NCBI GenBank assembly: GCA_022113835.1 | Contig: JAILWY010000010.1 | Coordinates: 6,101,501 to 6,165,500, forward strand | DNA: 64,000 bases | DNA from: Atopsyche davidsoni | Taxonomy: Eukaryota > Arthropoda > Insecta > Trichoptera > Hydrobiosidae | Direction of reading: 5' to 3' | Shown: positions 25,691-39,470 of the stretch, piece after piece | Position numbering within the stretch: position 1 is the stretch's first letter | Layout: every line of letters starts with the position of its first letter | Made by a program: the position numbers and the translations under genes | Notes under the pieces: model-generated | The model's database searches: none | What the model saw: only the letters and a program-made list of their open reading frames with translations | What the model was told of the DNA's origin: nothing

Positions 25691-28600
25691 CTTTATAGTC
25701 ATGAACTTTTTCTTGTATTCAGTACTAAACCTTCTTTCGGTGTAGAACTGTAACTTTCATTAAGTATTCATTTAATTTTATTTGAAATCTTATAAATCGC
25801 CCCGAAACTCTGCGTATTTCTAAATAATTTATCTTATAACTAAAACCGGACGATTAATTTATTTGCGAATTCCAAAAGTTTTCGCTCGCGGGTCTTAGAT
25901 TACTTTGGATCGCTGCGGCGTCTCTAGGCTGTCAATGGCAGCGTTTTGCTGAAAACCCGAACCTCGCATTTAATTGGATGGTAACCCTGCTGGGTTTGGA
26001 TAAAAAAAACTTTTTTTTTTTAATAAAATTCGCACATTTCCTTTAAAGTATATTACTGCAGTGAAACTAGAGTATCGTTTATTATTTGTTATAAATGCAC
26101 TGCTTACATAATTCATCTTTAATATAAAATGAATTATTATTCGAGCGAGTCTGAAAAAAATATTAATCCCTACTTTCATTACGGGAGCATTACATAACGT
26201 TTCTTTCGCTTCTGGCAGAGATTGCACGACTGGAAGCACATTGTCAGAGCCGCGACCGTGAATTGCTTGAATGCTTCTCTGATTTGGTAATAGTCCTAAT
26301 GGCGAGAGTCGCATAGAAAACGTGCACTTGAATATGTATTGTTCAGTCTCTGAACCCATACACATGCTTTGTTAATACAACTCTACCGACAGCCATTTAG
26401 ATGTACATTAAATGTATATGTAACAAAATATAATCGAAGTACCAATCAATTGGTTTGTGTGCTTCATTTACTTGATCAAATATTAATCACTTTGAAAACA
26501 TCGGTCATGACGACCGACAAACCAACCGCAATAAAATGATTATCTGATAAACAATGTAATTCGTACTAAATGGAAAATACTCATGATTAATTACAAAATA
26601 ACCGCAAACCTATACAGAACTGCATGCGTATATTTTGATTCCTAGTAAAATTTTAGTGAACAGCTCTAGTATTTTCTAGTAACAAGTGGTGAAGTCTGAA
26701 AATTACTGAATTGAGCGTACAAATTGTATGGCACGGCGCATAAGTAAGTAGAAATGTACTGAATCCTGTTGAATAAAGTTTTAGTGAGACACAGACTGCA
26801 AGCTGTTGTAGTCGTTTGCATAACTTCATTCGTTCATTGCACCAGTATCGCCATATTTTTGGTAGCTTTGTTTTGTCCCATTGTCGGAACAATCATTTTG
26901 TTCAGGAGCCGACTTAGTGAGTTATTCAATTTACAACTCACCGATGGCTTCCGTTATTATGTAGCGAGAATATAAATCGTAAAGCAGCACTGAGAAGCAG
27001 AATTGTGCGAAGTTCTCCATCTCCCCTCGAAACGGACTACCGAAACTTTTCAAATTTAATTTAGGTATTGCATTTCTCTCCGTGACTTCCTTTCCCAGCG
27101 CGCGTCTCTTTTTCGAGATTCCATTATAGTATTGCGCGCCCCGGTGAAGGGTGACAAGTAAATAAGAATATGTTTCTATAAAACTCGCCTAATGCAAAAC
27201 TTATTATATCGACTGAGAGTGCTCCATTGTTCGTCATAATTCACTCTTTGCCACGTCCTACGAATACTATTATTCAACTTCATTGTTATATCCGGACCAC
27301 TTTCAGTAACAGCTTGAACAATGCATCATATTCAATTATCACAATTTGATGCTTTGGTTCCAGAAGATCTTAACTAAATATTTACCCGTTGAATAGCTTG
27401 AGATTATTAGATAATCAATGGCATGCTTTATTTTATACAAAACGTTTATTTTTAAAACCAAAATAATTTAAAATTAAATCGCGGTGTTTTTTTTTAGTTA
27501 ATTTGATTAGAATATCTGCCAAATTATTTCCTATGCTTCAATTTTATAACATAGCTCTGATGACGGATGATATTTTTTTGGTAATATATTCAAAGATGAA
27601 TATGTTTTGGAGAATCTCTCGTTCACGCGAAGTTTTTCCTGCTGTCTTGTTAGATATTTAGATGCTTGTCTTTTCTGTATATTTTTGCGAGTAATTAGAA
27701 CCACCATTTATTTTTTTAAATACACTTGAAATCTCGCTAATTTTGATATGTTTGAAAATTTTTCTACAAAAACTTGTCAGCTGAGTTTGAAAAAAATTTG
27801 TCTAATTTATTACGGTATTTGCTTTACTGCACTCAGGAAAATTTTACAGATTATAAAAAAAAAGTTACCTTGTCCATAAACATATAATTTTACCTTGAAA
27901 GCAAAAGTATATTTTATTAATTGCTTCACCTGTGATTTAAATGCATCATCTTATAGCCTTATAAATTACTAAGTTATGTTTTAATATTTTAATCTCTGCT
28001 AGACTGATATTCAACTCCATATTTATTCAATTCTTCAATATTCTCTTTTAAATTTCTTCTTCGTCAGTAGAAACCAGCAAAATGTGAAAGCACTTAGTTC
28101 AAACTTCTCTTCAGAAATCTCTTTGAATCACACTTGCTTTATTTGATAAAATTAAGCCGATAAAAAAGTGAAACGCTTAAATATTTAAAGTAATAAGTTT
28201 AAACGTTTAAAAGTTTTATAAAATAAAAATAAAATTGCGACAAAGCAAGTATTGTATTAATTTTGAAGCAGCAAGGGGTGCGGGGGCGAGCCCCTTGTTG
28301 TTCATTACGGCGCGGGGCATTGTTTCTCTCTCTGCTCGGTCCGCGTGCTCAGACATATTGTTCTCTAACGAGGCGCTGCCCACGAGCACCACTGCTTATG
28401 ATTTCATATAAACAGAAAATAAATGTGTTCGATCAATTGCAGTTATCATTAATCGCACGAAAGATACACACTTCGAAATTACTTGTTTTATAAAAAAAAT
28501 AATCGCGTTCGTGGAAACTTTGTATTAAATAAATACGAGTTGTTTTTGAATGAAACGCCAGCGGAGACTCTCGCTTTGAGAAATCCAGCAGTAATTTTGA

Positions 28601-31600
28601 TAGTTTCAAATATTTAGCTTCAGTTTAACAGGCTAACTGGACTCGCCGTGTCCTCGGGAGTCAAGGCGATCAAATTATCTCCAGCCGCGCATCTGACTCT
28701 CTTGATTACAAAACCAAAGCAAACAGAAGCCAGCGTAGAGATACTCAGAATAATGCTCGGGACATTTTACTAGCGGGGATTTATGCCGTATAAATATGAC
28801 CAATGGGGAAGTGAAAAATTTCGAGAAAAATGATTCGTTGACATAGGTTTTCTGTTATTTCTCTGTGTTGAACGAGATGCAAGAAGATGTATAAACAAGA
28901 ACTCGGTTCCGCAAGGAATTCTTGCTTTCGTCGTCGTGCACCCATTATACAAATCTACATATACCGACTAATATGTCGGATCCTCGCCACTGTGAAGTTG
29001 TTACTTGGCGATATTTTTAACCGTGTTTTATTTATAAACATAAAATCGTACCATATATAGCACATAAAAGGCCTTTTCACACAGATTTATATTATAAATA
29101 ATTTCAAAACCAGACTACTCAGAATTTTTATTTTATTCATTAATTTAAGATTTTCTGATATATTTTATTTTATTAGATTGCACTAGCTATTGTAATTTCA
29201 AGTATAAATACTATTAGCACATTTGAATAATAGTTTTTTTATAGAAAGTTACAGAATACATTAAAGATTTCAATAATGTCGCTATGCAACATGCAAAGTG
29301 CCCATATATAATAGCTGTGTGCACATATCGTTAACCTTTAACCAAGAAATGTTTCACAGGAATTAAATATAAGATGTTGCTACACAGTTTCATCAAATTT
29401 TATTTTATTTTCTTTATCTTTAGAGAACTTTGTGTTGTAAGCAATTATTTATTTTGACGTATATGCCAGTAATATTGTTGTATAGACCATTTGTTAAAAA
29501 TTGTAAGGCAGTTTCATTTCTTAATATTATGTCAAAACACATATTTTATTCAAATAGAATTTAAGTTAAAATATCTTATACTGTTATAATTGTTTGCTTT
29601 TTCAACGAATATTATTTATAGCATATTTTTTTATCATTTTTATGTAAATGTTTTGTATAAATTTAATGAAAGTTATATTTTTTATTAAATTAAATAGTTC
29701 AAATATATATTTTTTTAGGTTATCTACATTGGTAAATTATCATGTTATTGAAAAAATATATATCACAACCCTAACGAGGGATTGTAACTCTCAACAAATT
29801 GTCTGTGCAACCGAGGTGTATGAAATATACTAAAAATCAACCCCTTCAAGGTTCCTTTGCGGTCGATAGATAATTTATATGATGCTAAACATACCATACA
29901 AATATATAGTATGTTTAGCGTCGTGTATTTTTAATGAACCCAGTAGAAGTTTTTCTATAGGCCTACATAAATAGAAATTCATTAATTATTTATTCGTTTA
30001 ACTATCGAAAATTCTATTTTGGTATCAAAAGTTGTATTTTTAGGGTAATTAAAAATAATCCACACGATAGAGTATGAATGTACTTTATAGCTAATTGTTT
30101 ACATGTTAATGCTGTGCTGTGATTTTACGACAGAACAAGCCCGTTTGCATATAATAAAAATATGCAATTTTGTTTCGTAGATACGTTATCATACTCAGTA
30201 GAATGACAAACGCCATATTTTAATATTTAAAGATTGTTAAATATTACCATGCCATGAATTTAGAAATGTTAAGTAGTTGAGGTTAAGAAAACAAAATACT
30301 TATCATAAAATTTCAGATTAATTTTACATTTAATAAAAAAATAACATTACAGTTGAAACAAAAAGAAATGCTTTGTAAAATATGATTTAATTCAATCAAT
30401 TCTTGAAAATATAATACTTCCTTTTTTTGTGTTAAATTTTATATTTGGATATTGATAATATTAAGTTGAATATATGTTACCAAAATAATTGGGTAAACAA
30501 TTTTAATCTGAATGGTCACACAGAAATAAATATGGTTGTTCAAGCATTATGTACTTTAGTATGATTGGCTTGAATACACATCGAAGCATACTGAGGTTAT
30601 TTTTAGATTTGTATTAACTTTTCTATGCGTTGGTTATACATATAAAATGTACATGATCGACTATAACATTCTATAACAGGAGACTACTCATCGGGTGTAC
30701 AAGTTAAATGAAAATTAAACAAGCATTAGATCAAATGTATCGTAAAATAATATATAAAACATATTACACGAGTAAACAATAAATTACCAACAATCTTATT
30801 TGTACAATAATGCTAACTAATGTTTTATCAACTTTTCACTATGCAATTATAGTAGTAAATTTCCTAAAACAAAAGTAGGATAGTCCAGCATTTGAGGTAA
30901 GATCCTACTACTACTTCAGCTGAAATTAAATTTCTTAGTTTGTTTTTTTATCTTCGGAAAGAGTGCCGGTAGTATTTAAATTGAAAAGCGTTTTCTTGAA
31001 ATGTTATTTCACACTGTTTTTATCGTTCCGTATTTACCTGAAAACATTAAAAATAGTTGCTCAATAGTGCTCGGTGAACTTTTTAAATTAGTAACTGCGC
31101 ACTTAATAATAATTTTTTTTTATAAATTGAACAGCTTTCTGCCTTTTTTTTCGTGACATCTTTCAAAACCATATAATATGGAAAACAATACTTGGTTATA
31201 ATTAATTTAAAATCACACCAGTCGAAAATATTAATAAAACATAAGTATTAACTATCATGTTTTGTGAGTTCATATTCACTCATATTATTAAAAAAAAACC
31301 CCAAACATCAAATATATCTCGGCTTTACTCTCTGTTTTTAAAAACATATGAGTTATTTAATCGTTTTTCATTCTCACTAGATTTTTTAAAACAATGCAAA
31401 TACATACATACCAACAATGAAAATGTAATGTATGTGTGTAGTTTTATTACGAGAAATATAAAGGACTATCATAGAATAGAAAATAAATATTTGTTTTTTT
31501 TTATGACTGTCTACTAGAAAATATATTATAAATATGAATATTTTAATTGTATAAACTCTATGAGGGAGACTAAATAATCTAAATTTTTAAAGATATGTTC

Positions 31601-31978
31601 GATTCTTTAGCAGTTTCTCGTGCGTGGGTAGATATCTAATTTATTTAATTTCAAAAGCATCACATTGTTTTATATTGTTTCAAATTTGTTGATGGTAATA
31701 AGATCAAAAATACATGCACATTTTTCGAAAAACATCCAACCATAATTATCCATAATTTTCTTTTCGTCCCCTAGAAGATTGGTCGAATTAGAGAAAATAA
31801 ACAGAGACCTACTGTAAGCGCACTTTCAAAGCTACCCCCTGTCGAAGTTCATTGATTCACGTCTGGGGTGGGAAGAGGCAAAGAAGGATGAGGGTCGGGG
31901 TTCGTAATTTTCTTCTTTGTGTCCAGGCTTGGGATTGTTAGAATATTATACAATTACATAAATATGTCTTATTGCATC

Positions 31979-31980
<2 letters not shown>
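25691..31980. other. non-coding AT-rich block
   Basis: No gene recognised. GC-richer islands occur at 25,880-25,970, 26,180-26,300, 27,080-27,150, 28,262-28,400 (with a CAAGGGG/CCCCTTG stem at 28,272-28,297) and 28,640-28,720 (with GGCGATCAAATTA). A near-perfect hairpin lies at 29,881-29,922. From 29,000 to 31,700 the DNA is extremely AT-rich, with only chance open frames. Confidence 0.5.
29881..29922. repeat. 14 bp inverted repeat, one mismatch
   Basis: GATGCTAAACATAC and GTATGTTTAGCGTC face each other across a 14 nt AT loop, with one mispair. It could be a small foldback element or an RNA hairpin. Confidence 0.75.

Positions 31981-32038
<58 letters not shown>
31981..32038. repeat. (AT)29 microsatellite
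   Basis: An uninterrupted 58 bp AT dinucleotide run. Open frames across it on both strands simply read Ile-Tyr repeats and are not genes. Confidence 0.99.
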
Positions 32039-32041
<3 letters not shown>

Positions 32042-32934
32042 TTATATACAAACAATGAATGTCAGTTTTTACATTGTGAGTCACTAAAATGGAATATTCT
32101 TGGTATTTGCATTTCCGTTCAGGTTTATGTTTAATCAAAATTGGTTGTGGAATTTGATACCTCGTATCTAATTTCATACCTCGTATCTCGTGTTTGTGTG
32201 GAATTTGGAAAATTGGATACTTAGAGCTGTGCGGATGGTTTGAATTATTATTTCAACATTTTGGGTTTCTAAACATTTTAAAAATAGCTTCAGAAAGACT
32301 TGTTGTGTATTTTGCATACTTTTGATGTAGCGCTCGAATATCTTGAAAGTAAAATTATATACCGACCGTAAAGATTTGTATTTAAATCCAAATCAAACGT
32401 TTTTTTTCAATTTTAGAAATTAAAATACATTTACCATCATTTAAAACACTTTAAATATCCTTCATAATAATACGAATATTGTATTCATAATTCTTCTTGA
32501 CGAAATTCAAAGAATTTTGTTAAGCTTATTATTCAACATGTTTTCATCTTCAACGATCTGCTTTTTTTCTCAAATAAATAATTTTTATTAAATATTATAA
32601 ATTTTGTCTATGTAAGTCTTTAATTCCATTCCCTCGCATATAAATGAGTATCTTTAGATTAAAAAAATGCTTTATAATTTTTCATATTAAAACAGTGCTT
32701 CGAAATCGTATTCCCGTAATAATATTTTCTATTTAAAAAATTTAATATAATCAATGTATATTTTGAGCGTAGACTTTTGTACTTTGTACTTAAAAATACA
32801 TTGGAATCCATTAACGTTTTGTAACATATAATCTATATCAAAATTTCGTCATAAATCATCGGTATGAAATAAAGAAGAATCTGGGTTTGGGCACATTTCA
32901 AGTCAACACTGTTACTCGAAAAGTAAACTATAAC
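32039..32934. other. non-coding AT-rich block
   Basis: AT-rich with no gene. A 13 bp direct repeat ATACCTCGTATCT occurs at 32,157-32,169 and 32,176-32,188. Confidence 0.5.
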
Positions 32935-33055
32935 CAGGGTTGGTACTGTGACGGGCTACCCTCGAACAATCCTTTTCCTCTGTAACATGTCACCCTTAGT
33001 TTGATTTGAGACCCTGCCACCATGGAGAAGGAATTGGGAGTTCTTGCCAACCCAA
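32935..33055. mobile_element. possible degraded hAT-like MITE
   Basis: The left end CAGGGTTGGTAC and the right end GCCAACCCAA (reverse complement TTGGGTTGGC) share GGGTTGG, an end sequence common in hAT elements. The element would be about 120 bp and GC-richer than its surroundings. No matching 8 bp duplication is visible, so the call is tentative. Confidence 0.35.
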
Positions 33056-33556
33056 ATATGATTTCAAGCACTATCTATGTAACGTATCTATGTATGTAGC
33101 AGATACAGTTTTGCCAATTTTTGCTTTGTTTTTCCTGTACAGCTCATAAGAAATTTATAAATATATTTATATTATTTGAAATATTTTTGCTGATGAAAAG
33201 ATGACACCACAACATAACATATATATTTTTTATGTATTCAAACAAATCCAATTTTTTTAAAATGTTAAAAGAAGAAGTATTGATAGTTCTAGTATTTTTT
33301 GTGGTTATACTATAATATAACATTAGGGTCAATAATGCACAATGGCAATCAGACAAATTTAAATTTAAAAAAGTTAAATCAATTTTTTGATAGTTATATA
33401 CAAAATGAAAATATACAAATTAAAAAAAATATTTCATTTATATCGCGACATACTTTTATTTAGAGTTATAAAACACGAATTCAAAATTACAATATTGATC
33501 CTCTAATAAACTATCCGCTTGATTTAAGACTTTAAAACGAAATTTTCTTATATTTC

Positions 33557-33646
33557 TTTAATATTTTGAATAAAAATACTTGAGTGATTTTCCACATTTA
33601 TGTTTTTATTTTTAATCACTCAAGTATTTTTATTCAAAATATTAAA
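33557..33646. mobile_element. 33 bp perfect inverted repeat hairpin, family A copy 2
   Basis: The arms 33,557-33,589 and 33,614-33,646 are perfect complements (core AATACTTGAGTGATT) around a 24 nt loop that begins TTCCACATTTATG. An 18 bp direct repeat TTTCTTATATTTCTTTAA (33,544-33,561 and 33,686-33,703) overlaps the left arm's outer end and lies beyond the right arm. The segment AGTGATTTTCCACAT matches the left arm of the 24,118 hairpin. Confidence 0.8.
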
Positions 33647-33703
33647 ATGAAATTCCACCAAGTACTCTCTGTCAAAAATATTGAATTTCTTATATTTCTT
33701 TAA

Positions 33704-36700
33704 GAATCGATAATTTTATCTTCTTTAAGTGCTATCAAAAGCCAAAGTAACACTTCTGCGGTTAGCGTCCTGCCTTAAGCGATGCTCGGCTGAAACGGTT
33801 CCAAGAAGAGTTTGAGAGGTTAAAACCTCCTGCGCTAGGCAAAAAGCCTTCAGCCACCACAAATGACAGTACCTTCTGCACAGTCTTATATACAAACAAA
33901 AAGCCTTACCCTGAGATGGAACAGAGATTTGAAATTGTCGATTTACCTTTCACGATAAATAAAAACTAGTTATATTATATATAAATATATTTTTCGTATA
34001 TTTATTATGATCGAAATTCTAAAAAAAGAATATTTGAAAACCATTTTTATCATTGCAAAAATACATTGATAATAAAAGTAAAATGTTTTTTTAATAATTA
34101 ATATTTGAGTGCTACAATAGCCTCTCGAATAGCTGGATTTATCCAGGGCGATACGGTCTGCGATACTTCAATAATCTCCTCGTTCGTTCTTTTTGAAGAG
34201 TAAGTGATTGGGCATTGCTGTTTTTAAAAAACACTTATCTGTGCTGCGGGCACAAATGAAACAGAGAGAGCTCTCAAAGCAAAACACATGACAATCATCT
34301 GCGATTATCGAAATTAAAAAGACTCAGTGGATTAAAGATTACAACTGTTGGAAAAAAGCGCAATTTTAACTTCGTTCTATGGTTATCTGAGTTTGAATGG
34401 TTGGTGAAACAAAGATAAATTATAATTATTGACAGTAAGCAATCCATATAGTATATTTTAAGAAATACTATTAATCTCTAATCGTAGTTCGAATATTAAT
34501 ATTCACTATGATATGCGGTGATTATTGAAGAAAGATTTTTGGAAATTAAAAAAAAAATTAAGGTTTAGAGAAAATTCCCATCTGAATTTTTTTTTCTGTA
34601 ATATCCCTGTATAAAAAAGTTATGTACTGGAGGTGTGGTTATCTTCAAGTAACTACAGTCGCTTGAAAATCGCTTGCTCACCTTTCTATTTACAGCATGC
34701 ACCCACAGCATTTACTGAGAAAGGTAGATAATATACCCCTCAATATTTAAATTCAGATGCTAACAGCAAGTAGATTTAAAAAAAAGTATTTATCTAATTT
34801 TTATTAATATAAATAATCTAGTATCTTCACATTTCATTTAAGCCATAAAAAAGAAGATAGAATAAAAAAAATCGATTACAAGAGGCTTTTAAAAATAATA
34901 GACGTTTGCAAATTGCATGGGAAGTGGTTGTCATAGCACAAAGAATAGTCTAGATATAAACATCCCCGCTGCGAATATTTCTAAGCGGACTTCAGACCAC
35001 TTACAAACATTCGCAGACCGAGATACCATTGCACAATAAAATAGAAAATCTTTTTCAAAGGAGCATTTTCATTTTAAAACGCAGCGATATGACGTTTGTC
35101 AAGTCTTTTGTTAGTTTGTCTTTGTATTGTGATTTCAACTCCGAAAAATTGTATGTCTCAGTTCGCTTACCACCAGTTATTGCATTTTGCATTTGTTTAT
35201 TTACATTTCTCTCTTTCGTTTTTGATCGATGTGTTTATCGGAAAAGAAAGTGTATATTATTAATATTCTTCGTAAACGTCGATTTCTCTGACACGATTAT
35301 TATTTTCGAAGATACTCCACGTCGAAGGCCACAGCTTTCTACCACATTCAGGTATAAAAATACATTCCAAGTTATTTTTATAATATTTTTCAAATATATC
35401 TTTGCAATATTTTTGAAACTCGACAGTCAACTTCTGAAAAGGTATTATAATGAAACAAATATTTACGTTTCTAAAACTGATAAACCTATGGTCTTTCGTA
35501 ATGTTAAGAAGATCGCCTTTTTCAGATACCCTGTATAAATTGTAATACATAGCTATCTGTAAAAATATATTAAAATACCTGAGACTTATTTTTTTAATTT
35601 ATTTTATATCTGGCAAAATAATCTTGCTTTTAATATAGATTTGAGAACAAAACGAAAGAAACACTACATTATAATATTACATTAGTCTGAGATTTATCCA
35701 GAAATAATACTAAAACTACCTGGTTTTGAAAAAAACGTATTAAAACATAGTATATGTAAATATTAAAAATAATATAAGTTATAATAATAGTTTGTTTGGA
35801 TAAGGTCATAAATGTTAAGTTAACTATCCTAATATAATTAGAGACAAAATATGTTACTTGTTTGAATAGAAGTTATGAGTGTATATTTTGAGACACGGAG
35901 AAAATTTGGAAGGGTTCAAATGGTAATAAAAGGAGCAAAATGGATGCATACTTGATATCCAACTCATAATAACTTTAATTCTTTATATCTTTGAACCCCT
36001 TTTTGCGTTTTATCGGCGGTGAAATTTTGACGGCGTCCTCTCGAAGGAGCACGTTTCTGCAATTAAATAGTCGTGATAGGAAATATAGAAGAACTGTTTT
36101 TAACTCTATCGCTTTTTTAAAATACTAAATCTTTATTTTAAAAATTGAAGATTTTAGTTTTTGGCCAGCCTCTCATTTACAGTAAAAGGATTTATTGAAA
36201 AAAAAAACTTAAAATAAAAATGATTCGTCAACAAAACGTTAATTATGTAATTACGTATGTGATGTTCAAATATGTATTAATATGTCTGAAGAGTTTTATT
36301 TATTTAGACACTTCTGTATTAATATAAGAAATTAAGGAAAAACTTATGTAAAATAATTCACTTTACTGTTGTTTGCCATTTAAATGTAATTTACCTGCAG
36401 AGCGTTTACGAGTTACCAGTTTTAAACTATTTATTTTTCTTCCAATCTTATAGCACAATTTACGCATACATAGTATAATAATTATAAATCCAATTTACTG
36501 CGCCCTGCTCGACAATGGTAATTCCAATTATCGGTTAATTCGACTCTCGTTTTCAGCTTCCGCAACAAAAAAAAAATCAACCACGCTTTGGGGAAAATCG
36601 GGCCCCACAACGAACGCGTGAGGGGACTATGGTAATTAAACGAATTTGTCCACCAACCCCTCTACTGACCGTCGCACTGGCGCCAATATCAACTTACCGA

Positions 36701-38370
36701 GCAAACGTCGGTCGAAGTACACCCGACACCGAATGCGTCCATTCGGGGAGACCCCGGACTGAATCAAACACCTCGTGCACACGACCATTTTAATCAGTGA
36801 TCAATTATCCTTTTAATCAATTATCTGGGTTTACATTAAGTTCTATCTATAGACATCTATTAACATCATCTAATGACATATATTAACATCTATATTCAGT
36901 TGAAAAACAACGAGAAAAAATAACTGTCATCTCGTGCAAAAAGTTGCTAGAGAGAATAGTACCATAGAAGAATTTAATAATTACTTTATATTGCTTTTTT
37001 TATTGCGTCACTTAATTATCATACGCGAAAGCTCTTGGTCAGTACATCCGCCGTGTTACCGGCGCCAGAGGTGTATTTAAATTTTCATTTACATTCATTT
37101 CATGGCCACTTATGGGTGACGCGCAAATTCCGTGGAGCTCGTTTGATACCCTCAAAGAGACGAAAAGCGGGGAGAGGTTCCCAGAAGGGGAGATCTCGAA
37201 TTCTGAAGCTGTTCGGAATGCCAGAGCGAGCGCGAACATCACGAATGCATTGAATTTAAATACAAAAACATAGTTGCCAGGCCGAGCTACGACTCAAACT
37301 TTGCAGAAATTCAATTTTCAGTGAAATATTCCTATATTTTGTTTCATTTCAATGTCGCCGTATTTGATTAATAAAGTTACACTAAGAGAACAAATTTCAA
37401 AATTCACTCATTAGAAATAACTCTTGAGCAATTTGAGGTTATTGTATATATTGGCTGTATATATAATCCATATTATATATTGTTGTCTGAATTAAAAAAA
37501 CATAAAAAATAAATATGTCTTATAATTCATTATTTAAAAAACAAACATTATTTGTATCTGTTTAAACGGTGTACGCACTTTAATAAATAAAAATATTTTA
37601 TGCATCGAAAAGAGTATAAAAAAACGTGGGCTAGTATCTCACTAGAAGCAAGCATTTCTAAACTGTTGATTTTCTTAATTCGACATTTTCGACGCTTTGT
37701 AAAATTGAAACGTACGATTTATCAGATTTAATTTAACTTTTAATATATTCGAAATGTATCCAACGGCTATGGTATGAAGATATCGATTTACCAACATCTC
37801 GCTGTGACGCTTGCAAAATACACCCCCTGTTATTTTTACCGATTCATAATACTAGACGATGATTCAGGCGCGGAACGGGATTATATTAATATTCTGGGAA
37901 GTAGCGCTGCTCGGCGGGTGTCATTAAAATCGGATCCCGAGGCGTCGGTCGGGGCATTGTTTGGGCCCGGGCGTGGGGTCACCATGCGACGCTCTACAAC
38001 ACATATGAGCTTGAATGACGAATCCTTTATTCACCTCATGAAATTTATTGCTTGAAAAAATTATGTTTTTTTTATTTAAACACTATGTGTATTGTATCTA
38101 CTAAGTGAATCCACAGTTCTTCTGACATACACCGTTTATTCTTATTTGTAGTTTTCGATCTTGAAGAACTCACGTAAATTATAGTGATGTGTAATAAGCA
38201 ATGAAATGTCGTTTTTAAATATTATATCACTCGAGTTTTCAAAATCGTCATTCAAAACCACGCGAGGAAATATTAATATTTAAATTCACATTATAATTTT
38301 GTCGAGGGTGGAATTTAAGTATTGAGTTTTCATTGTGATTTATTTTTTTATAAATGTACCGCCACACGAA
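33704..38370. other. non-coding block with scattered GC islands
   Basis: No gene recognised. GC-richer patches: 33,750-33,880 (weak tRNA/SINE-like look), 36,490-36,790, 37,040-37,250 and 37,880-38,010. A 169-codon plus-strand open frame at 35,029-35,538 is AT-rich and low-complexity hydrophobic, with no known domain and no splice context. Confidence 0.45.
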
Positions 38371-38673
38371 ACAAGTTTGTTGTTATGCCTCCCATACAAA
38401 AGGGCGGGGTTATTTTATTTAAAAACAAAATCGCAACAGAGCAAGGCACAACTCTTTGAGCGTACTCCCGAAAACGCCAATTTCGAAATGTTTTATTAAA
38501 ATTATTAGCATACTCAAAAGAAGTAATTTGTAGTATGCTTTGTGAAACTCGAAAGGAAAGGTTGTCCCCGGCGATGGTGGCCCCACGGGCGGGCGGTGCG
38601 TGGAAGGGCGGATCGATGGCCGCTGCGTCTTGTGGTCGCCCGCCCAGACGCCGCGAGAGCTCCTCTACGAGTC
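38371..38673. other. GC-rich segment leading into the tandem array
   Basis: The stretch 38,540-38,673 is very GC-rich (GGGCGGGCGG, GCCCGCCCAGACG) and abuts the first array unit. Its short open frame is Arg/Ser-rich and without a recognised domain. It may be part of the same repetitive element. Confidence 0.35.
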
Positions 38674-39470
38674 GTAGCGGAAGCTCCGCTACGAGCTACG
38701 ACTGCCTAAGTAATATCCCTAATTAAAAACCGGTCGCAAATCAGGATTGCTCTCAATCCCTTGTACGTTGAGTTTATCGTACTGTTTCAAACACTAATTC
38801 GATATATACAAAAACTACGTATAACATTTTTTTCTCTTTCCAACCGCAAAATTAGGCAAAACACTTTTTATCATATTTGGTTTACATCTATTATCTTAAA
38901 GGAATTCTCAAGTACTTAAAAAAATTAAGTAGTTCCGCTTAGGCGGCGGACACGGCGTAGCGGAAGCTCCGCTACGAACTACGACTGCCTAAGTAATATC
39001 CCTAATTAAAAACCGGTCGCATATCAGGATTGCTCTCAATCCCTTGTATATTGAGTTTATCGTACTGTTTCAAACACTAATATATATATAATACAAAAAC
39101 TACGTATAACATTTTTTATTCTTTTCAACCGCAAAATTAGGCAAAACACTTTTTATCATATTTGGTTTATATCTATTATCTTTAAAAAAATCTTTAGTAC
39201 TTAAAAAATAAATAAAAAATTATTGCATTACTTCCAACACAGCAAACCTTTCAAACACATTCCTTGTTTATCGTCTATCGTACTGTTTCAAACACTAATT
39301 TAATATATATATTACACAAAAACTACGTATAACATTTTTTACTCTTTCCAACCGCAAAATTAGGCAAAAACACTTTTTATCATACTTAGTTTATATATAT
39401 TATCATAAAGGAGTTCTATAGTACTTAGAAAATAAAAAAATAATAATTTCATTACTTTCAACACAGCAAA
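38674..39470. repeat. tandem array, ~283 bp period, 2 full units plus a partial third
   Basis: Unit 1 begins at 38,674 and unit 2 at 38,957 with the same GTAGCGGAAGCTCCGCTAC palindrome, and they stay nearly identical for about 250 bp (shared AAAAACCGGTCGCA, TATCGTACTGTTTCAAACAC and CCGCAAAATTAGGCAAAA). The third copy lacks the palindrome end, starts near 39,268, and aligns 218 bp after unit 2. Units 2 and 3 also share the tail CATTACTTCCAACACAGCAAA (C/T variant). Each full unit starts with a hairpin of 8-9 bp arms and 3 nt loop, nested in unit 1 inside an AGTCGTAG/CTACGACT pair. Family unknown; a tandem module of a Helitron-like or other non-autonomous element is possible. Confidence 0.9.

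Noticed and set aside
25970..26365. 131-codon minus-strand open frame
   Set aside because: Contains lysine runs from poly-T tracts and no recognisable motif; regarded as chance.
31919..32177. Open frames rich in Ile-Tyr on both strands
   Set aside because: Direct translation of the (AT)29 microsatellite.
33755..33850. Possible tRNA-derived SINE (GCGGTTAGCGTCC and CGGTTCCAAG resemble A and B boxes)
   Set aside because: The boxes match poorly, no cloverleaf can be drawn, and there is no A-tail or target duplication.
35029..35538. 169-codon plus-strand open frame with an overlapping 96-codon minus-strand frame
   Set aside because: AT-rich, low-complexity hydrophobic composition, no recognised motif and no splice or start context. 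The resemblance of its 3' end (ACCCTGTATAA) to common insect transposon ends is too short to use.
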